A stretch of DNA of 64,000 bases, from assembly GCF_016743815.1 (NCBI RefSeq), contig NZ_CP061035.1:2730501-2794500 (forward strand), in the 5' to 3' direction. Origin of the DNA: Sphingomonas aliaeris (GTDB lineage Bacteria; Pseudomonadota; Alphaproteobacteria; Sphingomonadales; Sphingomonadaceae). Each line of letters starts with the position of its first letter. The first letter of the stretch is position 1. The notes beneath the pieces were generated by a model. The model was not told where the DNA came from, made no database searches, and was given only the letters and a program-made list of their open reading frames with translations. Below, one piece after another: positions 55,532-64,000 of this stretch. Made by a program: the position numbers and the translations under genes.

Positions 55532-56601
55532 GCGATATGACAGATACCGAAACGCCCCCCGCGACCGACGCCGGGGACGCAGGCGAAACCACGCGCATGA
55601 ACATGATCCAGGCGATCAATTCCGCGATGGACGTCATGATGGCACGCGATCCGGACGTGATCGTGATGGGCGAGGATGTCGGCTATTTCGGCGGCGTGTT
55701 CCGCGCGACGGCGGGGCTTCAGGCGAAATACGGCAAGCAGCGCGTGTTCGATACGCCGATCACCGAATGCGGCATCATCGGCGTCGCGGTCGGCATGGGC
55801 GCCTATGGCCTGCGCCCCGTGCCGGAAATCCAGTTCGCGGATTACATCTATCCCGCGCTCGACCAGCTCGTGTCGGAAGCCGCCCGCCTGCGCTACCGCT
55901 CGGCCGGTGAATTCATCGCGCCGATGACGGTACGGTCACCTTTCGGCGGCGGCATTTTCGGCGGCCAGACGCACAGCCAGTCGCCCGAGGGTATCTTCAC
56001 CCACGTATCGGGCGTGAAGACGGTGATCCCCTCCACGCCCTACGATGCGAAGGGCCTGCTGATCGCGGCGATCGAGGATAACGATCCGACGATCTTCTTC
56101 GAACCCAAGCGCATTTATAACGGCCCGTTCGACGGCTATTGGGACAAGCCGGCGCAGAACTGGTCGAAGCATCCCGCGGGCGAGGTTCCGACCGGATATT
56201 ACAAGATCGAGCTCGGCAAGGCCAAGGTCGTGCGCGCGGGCGAAGCGCTGACCGTTCTCGCCTATGGCACGATGGTGCATGTGGCGCAGGCGGTGATCGC
56301 CGATGCGGGGATCGATGCGGAAATCATCGACTTGCGCACGCTCGTTCCGCTCGACATCGAAGCGATCGAGGCGTCGGTCAAGAAGACCGGGCGTTGCATG
56401 ATCATCCACGAAGCGACCCGGACCAGCGGCTTCGGCGCGGAGCTTTCCGCCTTGGTGCAGGAACGCTGCTTCTATCATCTGGAGGCGCCGATCGAACGCG
56501 TCACCGGGTTCGACACGCCGTATCCGCACAGCCTCGAATGGGCCTATTTCCCCGGCCCGGTGCGCATCGGCGAGGCGTTGAAGAAAGTGATGAAGGACTA
56601 G
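55528..56601 (+). CDS. bkdA2: Branched-chain 2-oxoacid dehydrogenase E1, beta subunit
   Basis: A 357-residue transketolase-like subunit. Recognisable segments are VIVMGEDVGYFGGVFRATAG, FDTPITECGIIGVAVGMG, IQFADYIYPALDQLVSEAAR and the C-terminal RVTGFDTPYPHSLEWAYFPG. It forms the E1 heterotetramer with BkdA1. The start is GTG at 55528, overlapping the alpha stop, or ATG at 55537. It is followed by an inverted-repeat element and then the E2 gene. Confidence 0.9.
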   Translation: MSDMTDTETPPATDAGDAGETTRMNMIQAINSAMDVMMARDPDVIVMGEDVGYFGGVFRATAGLQAKYGKQRVFDTPITECGIIGVAVGMGAYGLRPVPEIQFADYIYPALDQLVSEAARLRYRSAGEFIAPMTVRSPFGGGIFGGQTHSQSPEGIFTHVSGVKTVIPSTPYDAKGLLIAAIEDNDPTIFFEPKRIYNGPFDGYWDKPAQNWSKHPAGEVPTGYYKIELGKAKVVRAGEALTVLAYGTMVHVAQAVIADAGIDAEIIDLRTLVPLDIEAIEASVKKTGRCMIIHEATRTSGFGAELSALVQERCFYHLEAPIERVTGFDTPYPHSLEWAYFPGPVRIGEALKKVMKD

Positions 56602-56622
56602 CTCCTTCCGCGACACCCACCC

Positions 56623-56692
56623 CCGTTCGTTTCGAGCGAAGTCGAGAAACGGGGTTTGAGACAGAGTTCTCGACTTCGCTCGAAACGAACGG
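56623..56692. repeat. Inverted pair of family A repeats inside the bkd operon
   Basis: Arms at 56623-56650 and about 56667-56692 (core TTTCGAGCGAAGTCGAGA and its complement) form a long hairpin in the 100-nt gap between E1beta and E2, ending 9 nt before the E2 ATG. The hairpin leaves almost no room for a ribosome site, so it may influence E2 translation or E1/E2 stoichiometry. Confidence 0.85.
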
Positions 56693-56701
56693 ATTTCTGA
56701 A

Positions 56702-58064
56702 ATGGCACGCTTCACGTTCAAACTCCCCGATATCGGCGAAGGCATTTCCGAAGCGGAAATCGTCGCATGGCATGTCGCCGTCGGCGACCGGATCGAGGAA
56801 GACCAGCAGATCGCGGACATGATGACCGACAAGGCGACGGTCGAGATGGAGTCGCCGGTGTCGGGCGTGGTGGTCGAACTGGCCGGCGAAGTCGGAGACC
56901 AGGTCTCGATCGGCGCGGCGCTGGTCGTGATCGAAACCGAAGGCGACGTGTCGGCGGAGGAAGCGCCTGCATTGGCTCCCGTTACCGACGAAGTGAAAGC
57001 CGCCCCACCAAGCCCTGCCCAGGAAGAAACCGCCGAGCAATACGAGGCTGAAAATCCGGGAGTAGAGGACGTCCAACCTGCTCCCCTCCCGCTTGCGGGA
57101 GGGACCGGGGAAGGGCCTGAAAAAAACCGGCAGCCTGGTGATCGGGCAGCCCCGCCCCCGGCCCCGGCCGCAAGCGGGAGGGGGAAGCGAACGCCCCCGC
57201 CTCGCCCGCCCTCGCCTCGCCCGCCGTCCGCGCGCGCGCGGCGGACCTCGGCATCGACCTCGCCCAGGTGAAGACCGACGGCGACCGCGTGCGCCATGCC
57301 GATCTCGATGCCTTCCTGCGCTACGGCAGCGGACAGGGATATCATGCGCCGCATGCCAGCAAGGCGCGGGCAGACGAGCCGATCAAGGTCATCGGCATGC
57401 GCCGTCGCATCGCCGAGAACATGGCGGGTCGTCCAAGCGCGCGATCCCGCACTTCACCTATGTCGAGGAAATCGACGTTACCGCGCTGGAGGAGATGCGG
57501 GCGGATCTGAACGCCAATCGGGGTGGGCGGCCGAAGTTGACTATGTTGCCGCTGATGATCGTTGCTATCTGCAAGGCGATTCCGGATTTCCCAATGATCA
57601 ACGCACGTTACGATGACGAGGCGGGCGTCGTGACGCGATTTGGCGCGGTACATCTTGGTATGGCGACGCAAACCGACGCGGGATTGATGGTTCCCGTCAT
57701 TCGTGACGCGCAAGACCGCAACGTCTGGCAGCTTGCGACGGAGATCGGACGGCTGGCCGAGGCCGCGCGGACCGGCAAGGCGACGTCGGCGGAACTCAGC
57801 GGATCGACGCTGACCGTCACGTCGCTCGGTCCGCTCGGCGGGATCGCGACGACGCCCGTCATCAACCGCCCGGAAGTCGCGATCATCGGCCCGAACAAGA
57901 TCGTCGAGCGTCCTATCTTTGACGGGGATGAAATCCGCCGTGCGAAGCTGATGAACCTGTCCATCTCCTGCGACCACCGCGTCGTCGATGGCTGGGACGC
58001 CGCAAGCTATGTGCAGGCGCTGAAGAAGTATCTGGAAACGCCGGTCCTTCTGTTCGCGGACTGA
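56702..58064 (+). CDS. bkdB: Branched-chain 2-oxoacid dehydrogenase E2, dihydrolipoamide acyltransferase (two frame breaks)
   Basis: The product carries a lipoyl domain (residues 1-80; lipoyl Lys44 in DKATVEM), a linker, the E1/E3-binding domain (SPAVRARAADLGIDLAQV, then HADLDAFL) and the acyltransferase domain ending SISCDHRVVDGWDAASYVQ (catalytic HxxxDG). Three frames are needed. The first break is at 57142-57186, best explained by one missing G in the G5 run at 57180-57184. The second is at 57426-57428 in ATGGCGGGTCG, where one more G gives MAGSSKRAIPHFTYVEE. The linker contains a palindromic repeat (57081-57187). With both corrected the protein is about 454 residues. No E3 gene is adjacent. 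Confidence 0.85.
57081..57187. repeat. GC-rich palindromic repeat (family C) within the E2 coding sequence
   Basis: The left arm (57081-57115, containing CTCCCGCTTGCGGGAG) and a right arm (about 57151-57187) are inverted copies with the same CCGCTTGCGG/CCGCAAGCGG core. The element lies in the E2 linker between lipoyl and E1/E3-binding domains, and is translated as PLPLAGGTGEGPEK and a Pro/Ala/Gly-rich stretch. Confidence 0.8.
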
Positions 58065-58073
58065 TCGGCCGGA

Positions 58074-58634
58074 TCAGCCGCGGTACAGCATCGCCACGTC
58101 GCACCGGGCATAGCGCGAGCCGAAGTCGCGCATGATCCCGGCGTCGTGGCGGAAGCCGTTCTTCTCATACAGATGGATGGCGGCCGCACATCGGGAACTG
58201 GTCAACAGGTACAGCCGCTGCGCCCCCATCGCCGCAGCGCGGTCGAGCACTGCGGTCAGCAAAAACTCGCCCACCTTCCGCCCCCGCGCCTCTTCCAGCA
58301 CGCCCATCTTCGTCAGCTCGAATTGACGTTCGCCCGTCTTCTGCAACGCGCAGGTTCCGACGATGCCGAGATCCGAATCCTGTGCGAACAGGATCACCCC
58401 GCCCGGATCGACGATCCGCGCGCGGGGATTTTCCAATACGTCGCGGTCGGTATCCTCAAGCCGGAACATGGCGGAGATCCACTGCGCATTGATGTCGTGA
58501 AATTCGCGCGCCAGCCCGTCCGAATATTCCACGATCCCGAGCCCCGCCGGCGATCCGCGCCCGTGTTCCATCATCGAATCCATCATGCCCGCGCCGGTAT
58601 ATAGACCGCCCTGCACTGTCAATTTGGCCGCCAT
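58074..58634 (-). CDS. GNAT-family N-acetyltransferase
   Basis: A 186-residue protein whose C-terminal two-thirds has the GNAT fold: FELTKMGVLEEARGRKVGEFLL (acetyl-CoA binding R/Q-x-x-G-x-G/A variant) and LYLLTSSRCAAAIHLYEKNGFR. The N-terminal 50 residues (GIVEYSDGLAREFHDINAQWI) match a group of uncharacterised acetyltransferases. It could modify a small molecule or protein; the substrate is unknown. It converges on the E2 gene, with 9 nt between stop codons. Confidence 0.75.
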   Translation of the reverse strand: MAAKLTVQGGLYTGAGMMDSMMEHGRGSPAGLGIVEYSDGLAREFHDINAQWISAMFRLEDTDRDVLENPRARIVDPGGVILFAQDSDLGIVGTCALQKTGERQFELTKMGVLEEARGRKVGEFLLTAVLDRAAAMGAQRLYLLTSSRCAAAIHLYEKNGFRHDAGIMRDFGSRYARCDVAMLYRG

Positions 58635-58637
58635 CAC

Positions 58638-58942
58638 AGCATCGGCTCAGGCGAGCGGCAGGATCGATCGCCATCTTCCAATCGGCGGAAAATCAAGACC
58701 AAGGGACACGGAAGCGCGCGAGAATGTGTGGAATGACTGCCCCCACCGTCGCACCCGTCCGGCCGGGTATCCCGATAATACGTCCCTCGCCACCCGCGCG
58801 AACTCGGGTGCGTCGGCCCGAAGGACTGATGCCCGACCTGCCCGCGAAACGTCGATTTTCCCCTCTTCCGTCCCGCCAGAAAAAATCCGGGGCGGCAGCG
58901 CGCTTGGCAGGCCGCCGCTGGATACGTTTCCGGGAGAGGTAA
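58638..58942. other. Non-coding stretch between two minus-strand genes
   Basis: About 305 bases without a supported gene. The longest frame (58724-58942, plus) is a short Arg/Pro-rich stretch with no ribosome site that ends against the receiver gene stop. The region should contain the promoter of the acetyltransferase gene. Confidence 0.5.
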
Positions 58943-59461
58943 TCAGCTCGCGTGCGCTACGGTGTTCAGCCGGTCTTCGATCAATTCCAGCGGCAGCGCG
59001 AGGTGCGCACCGATCAGGCCGTCACCGATCTTGTCCATCAGCGCGATCGATGCATCGAGCATAACCTTGACCTGCTCGTACTTTTCCAGATCGCTCGTCC
59101 GGCGGATCGACATCTCGCTGATCAGGCGTTGCAGCACCATCGATGGCGATGCGGGCTTGCTCATCACCGGGACGTCGTGATCGTCGCCGAGCATCTCCGC
59201 AGGCAATTGATTGCCGGTGAACATCACGAACGGCGTGTTGCTTTCGAACAGCCGCCGCGCGACCGGAGTCACGTCGCGATCGGTCAACTGACCGTCCAGA
59301 ACCGCACCGTCGACCACCGTATCGACCAAAGTCTCCATCGCTTCCGCCACCGATCCAAACGGACCGACCACGGTACCGTTCAGGCTTTCGATATGATGGG
59401 CGAGGTCCATGCCGGTCATCGGCTCGTCCTCGACGATCAGGATACGCATTTGATCAAGCAT
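58943..59461 (-). CDS. Response regulator receiver protein
   Basis: A 172-residue protein with a receiver domain (ILIVEDEPMTGMDLAHHIE, phospho-acceptor Asp in DGAVLDGQL, Thr in FVMFTGN, Lys in MSKPAS) and a short helical C-terminal extension (about residues 120-172) that is not a known DNA-binding domain. AGGA 7 nt upstream supports the ATG at 59461. It is not adjacent to a kinase gene. Confidence 0.8.
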   Translation of the reverse strand: MLDQMRILIVEDEPMTGMDLAHHIESLNGTVVGPFGSVAEAMETLVDTVVDGAVLDGQLTDRDVTPVARRLFESNTPFVMFTGNQLPAEMLGDDHDVPVMSKPASPSMVLQRLISEMSIRRTSDLEKYEQVKVMLDASIALMDKIGDGLIGAHLALPLELIEDRLNTVAHAS

Positions 59462-59626
59462 GAAGCTGTCCTAAAAACCCAACGCCGTTTCCGGGCCGAA
59501 TGTCGCGACCCGAATGGATCGCCCCCGGCCGAATGACGAAACCGCTTCGTCAAAGAAACGTCGCCTCAAAGATGAAGAACGTTCGTTAAAAAATCAAGTA
59601 TGCCCGCGGGTTCGCGAGTATGGAAA

Positions 59627-60724
59627 TCATCCGTCCTTCATAGCCTCGATCAACTTTTTGACTTCCTGGCTGCGCCCGCGTGGCAGGATCAGGACGTCGT
59701 TACCGCTGGCCACGACGATCAGGTCTTCGACCCCGACCATGGCGATCCGCACGCCGTCGCTACGCACCAGGCAATTCACCGTCTCGATTGCGACGATGTC
59801 GCCTTGATGCGCATTGCCGGTTTCGTCGCGCGGGCTGATCGCATGGAGCGCGTCCCAACTGCCGAGGTCGCTCCACCCCATGCTGACGGGCACGACCGCG
59901 ACCCGGTCCGCCTTTTCCATCACCGCATAGTCGATGGAATCGGACGGCGATGCAGCGAAGGCGTCGGCGTCGGGATAGATGCGCTGGCCGTCCTGCCGCG
60001 CACCGTCCATCGCGGCCGTGCAGGCCGACAGCATGTCGGGCGCATGGTGCGACAATGCGCCGAGATAGGCGTCGGCGCGGAACAGGAAGATACCGCCGTT
60101 CCAGGCGTGATCGCCGCCGGCGACCATCGCCTCCGCCTTCTCCCGCGGCGGCTTTTCGACGAAGCGGACGACGCGGTTGACGCCGGGCGAGACCTCTTCC
60201 CCGACCTGGATGTATCCGTAGCCGGTCTCGGGCGCGTCGGGCGCGATACCGAACGTGACGAGCCAGCCCTGTTCCACCAGCGGCATCGCGGCGTGGATCG
60301 CGGCATGGAACGCCGGCACGTCATCGATCACATGGTCGGATGGCATGACGAGCAAAGGGCTTGCGCCGTCGCCGGCCGCGATCGCGGCCAGAGCGATGGC
60401 GGGCGCGGTATTGCGTCCCGCTGGTTCGAGGATGACGGCCTGGGCGGAGGCGGACACCGCGTCCAGTTGCTCGTCGATCATGTCGGCATGACGGGCATTG
60501 GCGACGACGATGGGTGCGGTGAAGCGCTCGCCCCCGTTGCCCTCGCCGCGTGTCCCGTCGGCGCGCAATTCGCCCATCACGCGGGTGGCGGTCAATTGCA
60601 GCATCGTCTCCGCCGCGGTCAGCGACAGCATCTGTTTCGGGCGTTCGGGCCGCGACATCGGCCACAACCGCGTGCCCGATCCGCCCGAAAGGATGACGGG
60701 AACGATCGGTCGGGAAAGCGGCAT
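59627..60724 (-). CDS. manC: Mannose-1-phosphate guanylyltransferase
   Basis: A 365-residue enzyme with VILSGGSGTRLWPMSRPERPKQ (residues 11-32), DHVIDD, FVEKPPREKA and GWSDLGSWDALH, all typical of GDP-mannose pyrophosphorylase. It makes GDP-mannose from mannose-1-phosphate and GTP. The C-terminal isomerase domain of bifunctional ManC/AlgA is absent. AGGAGG precedes the ATG at 60724. It is divergent from the XrtA-type sugar transferase gene, and both probably serve exopolysaccharide synthesis. Confidence 0.9.
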   Translation of the reverse strand: MPLSRPIVPVILSGGSGTRLWPMSRPERPKQMLSLTAAETMLQLTATRVMGELRADGTRGEGNGGERFTAPIVVANARHADMIDEQLDAVSASAQAVILEPAGRNTAPAIALAAIAAGDGASPLLVMPSDHVIDDVPAFHAAIHAAMPLVEQGWLVTFGIAPDAPETGYGYIQVGEEVSPGVNRVVRFVEKPPREKAEAMVAGGDHAWNGGIFLFRADAYLGALSHHAPDMLSACTAAMDGARQDGQRIYPDADAFAASPSDSIDYAVMEKADRVAVVPVSMGWSDLGSWDALHAISPRDETGNAHQGDIVAIETVNCLVRSDGVRIAMVGVEDLIVVASGNDVLILPRGRSQEVKKLIEAMKDG

Positions 60725-60920
60725 GTGAGAATCCTCCTGTTGCACCGTCTGTAGGCACGAACGCGCGTTTGCGAAACCTTCCAAGATCAAGACTGATCCG
60801 CATGCCCGTCGATTTGGGCCCGTCGATTTGGGTCGTTCAAGGTTTGTTTGTCTATTTCTGCGACTGGCACACTCGCATGTCGGAAAAATCTACAGAGCAT
60901 CGGCGCAGGGCGAGACGATC

Positions 60921-62309
60921 ATGATCAGGCTGTTCAAGCATTATGTGCCGCACGCCGTGCTGCTGCTCGGCCTGTTCGACATCATGCTGCTTCTTGCTGC
61001 GGCGGAGTTCGGCTGGGTCTATCGCGCCAGCCAGATCGGGATGGACGTCGAACCGATCCACACCCGGATCCCGCAATTGCTGACCTTCGCCATCAGCCTG
61101 GAAACGGCAATGATCGCGGTCGGCGTGTATGGCGCCGGTTCGCTTCAATCCTTACGCCATGCCGCCGCGCGAATCCTCGTCGCGGTGTCGCTGGGAGTCA
61201 TCCTCTTGAGCGTCATCTTCTTCATGCTCCCCGGAATGACCCTCTGGCGCTCTAACCTGCTGTATTCGATGCCGGTCGCCGTCCTTCTGCTGTTCGCGCT
61301 ACGTGTATTGCTCGGCAAGATGATTGGCGGGCAGGCGTTCAAGCGTCGGGTCGTCGTTCTCGGCGCCGGCGCGCGTGCGGCGCGGCTGAAGGCATTGGCG
61401 CAGACGCCGGGCGCGGGCTTCGTCGTCGTCGGCTATGTATCGATGAGCGAACCGCAACGCGTCATCCCGGAAGCGATCGCGCGCGACGCGATCTACAACC
61501 TTGCCGATCATGTGGTGCTGTTGAACGCCAGCGAAGTGGTGCTGGCGCTAGAGGAACGCCGCAACGCCTTGCCGCTGAAGGATCTGTTGCGGATCAAGAC
61601 GACGGGCGTGCACGTCAACGAGATTTCGACCTTCCTGGAGCGCGAGACCGGGCGGGTCGATCTGCAGAGCGTCAATCCGAGCTGGCTGATCTTTTCCGAC
61701 GGATTCTCTTCGGGCCGGATGCTGTCCAGCATCTTCAAGCGCCTGTTCGACATTACCGCCAGCGCATTGCTCCTAACGCTGATGGCGCCGGTGATCCTGC
61801 TCACCGCGCTGGCGATAAAGCTGGAGAGCAAGGGGCCTGCTTTCTATCGCCAGCGTCGCGTCGGGCTGTACGGCGTCGGCTTCGATTGCCTTAAACTGCG
61901 GTCGATGCGTCAGGACGCCGAAGTGGCCGGACAGGCCGTCTGGGCGGAGAAGGACGATCCCCGCATCACGCGGATCGGTCGTTTCATCCGCAAATGCCGC
62001 ATCGACGAACTGCCACAGACGTGGAGCGTGCTTAAAGGCGAGATGAGTTTCGTCGGCCCGCGCCCCGAACGGCCCCAGTTCGTCGACGATCTGGAACAGC
62101 AGCTCAATTACTACGCCGAACGCCATATGGTGAAGCCGGGCATCACCGGCTGGGCGCAGATCAATTACCCTTACGGCGCGTCGATTGAGGATAGCCGGCA
62201 GAAGCTGGAATATGATCTGTACTACGCGAAGAATTATTCGCCGTTTCTCGATATCCTGATCCTCCTGCAGACGATCCGGGTGGTGCTATGGCCCGAGGGC
62301 GCTCGGTGA
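60921..62309 (+). CDS. XrtA/PEP-CTERM-system sugar transferase (undecaprenyl-phosphate glycosyl-1-phosphate transferase)
   Basis: A 462-residue protein: membrane helices in the N-terminal third, a central nucleotide-binding-like domain ([15 protein letters not shown]), and a C-terminal bacterial sugar transferase domain with [38 protein letters not shown] and [15 protein letters not shown]. The features match the glycosyltransferase associated with exosortase A (XrtA) EPS loci. It begins polysaccharide assembly on undecaprenyl phosphate. The ATG at 60921 is preferred over an upstream frame from 60828 because homologues start with a membrane helix. Confidence 0.85.
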   Translation: MIRLFKHYVPHAVLLLGLFDIMLLLAAAEFGWVYRASQIGMDVEPIHTRIPQLLTFAISLETAMIAVGVYGAGSLQSLRHAAARILVAVSLGVILLSVIFFMLPGMTLWRSNLLYSMPVAVLLLFALRVLLGKMIGGQAFKRRVVVLGAGARAARLKALAQTPGAGFVVVGYVSMSEPQRVIPEAIARDAIYNLADHVVLLNASEVVLALEERRNALPLKDLLRIKTTGVHVNEISTFLERETGRVDLQSVNPSWLIFSDGFSSGRMLSSIFKRLFDITASALLLTLMAPVILLTALAIKLESKGPAFYRQRRVGLYGVGFDCLKLRSMRQDAEVAGQAVWAEKDDPRITRIGRFIRKCRIDELPQTWSVLKGEMSFVGPRPERPQFVDDLEQQLNYYAERHMVKPGITGWAQINYPYGASIEDSRQKLEYDLYYAKNYSPFLDILILLQTIRVVLWPEGAR

Positions 62310-62352
62310 TCGATCCGGGTCGCGCCTCCATGTCCTGCCGCGGGTCGCGCGG

Positions 62353-64000
62353 GTGTCGTTGACCGTCACCCTATGGGGCCATGCGCTCGCCGCCCTGCTG
62401 TTCTGCATGATCGCATGGTCGCAGCTGCGCGACGCCACCACCGCGCTGCCCCGCTTGCCGTTCGTCGTGGCGCTCGTCGCGACCGCATTGTGGGCACTGG
62501 CCGTGGCTGGGATCGACGCGCGCGACGTGACGGCGCGCGTGGCGGAGTCGTTCCGCAACATCGCCTGGCTGGGGTTCATGTTCGCATTGGTGCAGCGCGA
62601 CCGCGCGGCCCCGCATCGCCGCACCATCGCCTGTCTGTACGGCGTGGTGGCGATCATCGTGCTGATCGGGATCGCTGTCGTCCTGCTCGAGGGGATCGAC
62701 GTATCGACGATCGCGCGGCTCGATCGCGCGCGCATCCTGTTGCGCGTCATGGTCGCGGTCAGCGCGCTGGTGCTGGTCAATCACCTCCATTCGGCGGTCG
62801 CGCCGCGGGAGCGCGGGGGCATCCGGCTGCTCGTCATCGCTCTGGCGGCGATGTGGGGCATGGATTTCGTGATGTTCGGCATCCGCTACGCCACGCAAGG
62901 CTATGTCGCTGAACTGATCGCGATCCGCGGGGTCGCGATGGCGCTGCTCGCGCCGCTGTTCGCTATTGCGGTGCTGCGCAACGGCGATTGGACACTGCGC
63001 CTGTCGCGCTCGGTGGCGTGGCAATCCATGTCGATGGCCGGCGTCGTCCTGTACCTGCTGATGATGGTCATCGCGACCCGCGCGCTGGCCGAGATCAGCG
63101 GCGAGAATGCCCGCATGGCGCAGACGGCGTTCGTCTTCGGATCGACCGCCGCGACGCTGACGCTCGTATCCTCGCCGTGGCTGAAAGCGTGGGTCAAGGT
63201 GAAGATGGCGAAGCACCTGTTCCGCCACCGCTACGATTATCGCACGGAGTGGATCCGCTTCACGGACACACTGGGCAAGCCGGAAGGTGCCGCCGCGCTG
63301 GACGAACGCGTGGTGAAGGCGGTCGCCGACCTGACCGATTCTCCCGCCGGCCTGCTGCTCGTCCCCGATGGCGCGATGCTGGGCATCGGCGCGCGGTGGA
63401 AATGGGATGCGGACGATCTGCCGACGATCGCGGGTGGGGAAGCGCTCGCGCGGCATCTGGCAGCGAGCGGCCGGATCGTCGAACTGGATTCGGTGCGGGC
63501 CGGTGCCGGCTCGTCGGCCGATACGGACAGCGTTCCGCCATGGATGATCGACCTGACCGACGCCTGGGCGCTGGTCCCGCTAGTCCATCTGGATCGGTTG
63601 CAGGGCGCGATCCTGCTGGCGCGGCCACCGGTTGACCGCGCGCTCGACTGGGAGGATTTCGACCTGTTGCGCATCGCGGGGCGGCAAGTGGCCAGCTACC
63701 TTGCCGAGGCGCGCGCGCAGGAAGCGCTGGCCGAGGCTGAGCGGTTCGACGAATTCAACCGCCGCTTCGCCTTCATCCTGCACGATATCAAGAACCTCGT
63801 CAGCCAGCTGACGCTCACCGCGCGCAACGCCGAACGGCATGCGGACAATCCCGAATTCCGCGCCGACATGATCGCGACCTTGCAGGATTCCGCCGGACGG
63901 ATGAACGACCTGCTCGCACGGCTGTCGCAGAACCACCGCGCGCGTGGCGAGGAATTGCGCGACGTGGAATTGCTGCCGCTGATCGAGCGGGTCGCCGCGC
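62353..64000 (+). CDS. prsK: XrtA/PEP-CTERM-system histidine kinase PrsK (3' partial)
   Basis: The gene runs off the right edge with at least 549 residues. It has an extensive N-terminal membrane region (LWGHALAALLFCMIAW and further helices to about residue 280), a GAF-like domain, then the kinase region with the phospho-acceptor His at about 477 in FAFILHDIKNLVSQL. This arrangement is that of PrsK, the sensor kinase encoded beside exosortase A loci, which with PrsR regulates EPS and PEP-CTERM genes. The likely start is GTG at 62353, 43 nt after the sugar transferase stop; no ATG is in frame near the N-terminus. Confidence 0.8.
   Translation, partial: MSLTVTLWGHALAALLFCMIAWSQLRDATTALPRLPFVVALVATALWALAVAGIDARDVTARVAESFRNIAWLGFMFALVQRDRAAPHRRTIACLYGVVAIIVLIGIAVVLLEGIDVSTIARLDRARILLRVMVAVSALVLVNHLHSAVAPRERGGIRLLVIALAAMWGMDFVMFGIRYATQGYVAELIAIRGVAMALLAPLFAIAVLRNGDWTLRLSRSVAWQSMSMAGVVLYLLMMVIATRALAEISGENARMAQTAFVFGSTAATLTLVSSPWLKAWVKVKMAKHLFRHRYDYRTEWIRFTDTLGKPEGAAALDERVVKAVADLTDSPAGLLLVPDGAMLGIGARWKWDADDLPTIAGGEALARHLAASGRIVELDSVRAGAGSSADTDSVPPWMIDLTDAWALVPLVHLDRLQGAILLARPPVDRALDWEDFDLLRIAGRQVASYLAEARAQEALAEAERFDEFNRRFAFILHDIKNLVSQLTLTARNAERHADNPEFRADMIATLQDSAGRMNDLLARLSQNHRARGEELRDVELLPLIERVAA

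Noticed and set aside
58724..58942. 72-codon plus-strand frame between the acetyltransferase and receiver genes
   Set aside because: It is Pro/Arg-rich, has no ribosome site and no resemblance to known proteins.

Overview
The window is GC-rich chromosomal DNA of a sphingomonad-type alphaproteobacterium (Sphingomonas or a close relative). The basis is the gene content: TrcR/DUF1013, a DUF1192 protein, RNase E with an acidic S1 insertion and a C-terminal GWW peptide, a large TonB-dependent receptor, an XrtA/PEP-CTERM polysaccharide locus, and interspersed palindromes of the kind common in sphingomonads. I saw no rRNA, tRNA, CRISPR array, insertion sequence or phage. Most of the window is housekeeping and envelope genes in short operons.

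Layout. 1-4 kb: DUF2339/DUF3999 membrane pair. 4-8 kb, minus: MBL hydrolase, trcR, a GT4 glycosyltransferase and an LpxH-like phosphoesterase. 8-11.5 kb, minus: flotillin, its YqiJ-like partner and a quinone oxidoreductase. 11.5-18.7 kb, plus: DUF1192, clpA, a GGDEF protein, fadD-type ligase and a small cupin. 18.7-24 kb: aldehyde dehydrogenase (minus), then xseB-ispA-coaD, a cyclophilin and queA (plus). 24-29.4 kb: a TonB receptor plus accessory genes lying between queA and tgt. 29.4-33.2 kb: tgt, SleB-like hydrolase and an amidase. 33.7-41 kb: rne, M48 protease-DsbA pair and an ABC-2 exporter. 41-48.4 kb, minus: CocE hydrolase, glpX, dapD, nucleotidase and two amidohydrolases. 48.5-53 kb: a receiver protein, a three-gene inositol cluster (nucleotidyltransferase, myo-inositol-phosphate synthase, CDP-alcohol phosphotransferase) and an LCAD-type acyl-CoA dehydrogenase. 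53-58 kb: FAH-family protein and a branched-chain 2-oxoacid dehydrogenase operon (E1alpha, E1beta, E2). 58-64 kb: GNAT, receiver protein, mannose-1-phosphate guanylyltransferase, an XrtA-type sugar transferase and the start of the histidine kinase PrsK.

Two results deserve attention. First, the inositol cluster reads as a complete CDP-inositol route to an inositol-containing phospholipid. Second, seven otherwise intact genes (DUF2339, GT4, DUF1192, clpA, cupin, tgt, E2) each carry one or two single-base frame breaks, eight in all, mostly at short C, G or A runs. This pattern points to residual sequencing errors rather than gene decay, so I annotate these as full-length genes and give the break positions. 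Separately, a GC-rich palindromic repeat lies inside the E2 linker coding sequence, and another repeat family sits 9 nt before the E2 start codon.
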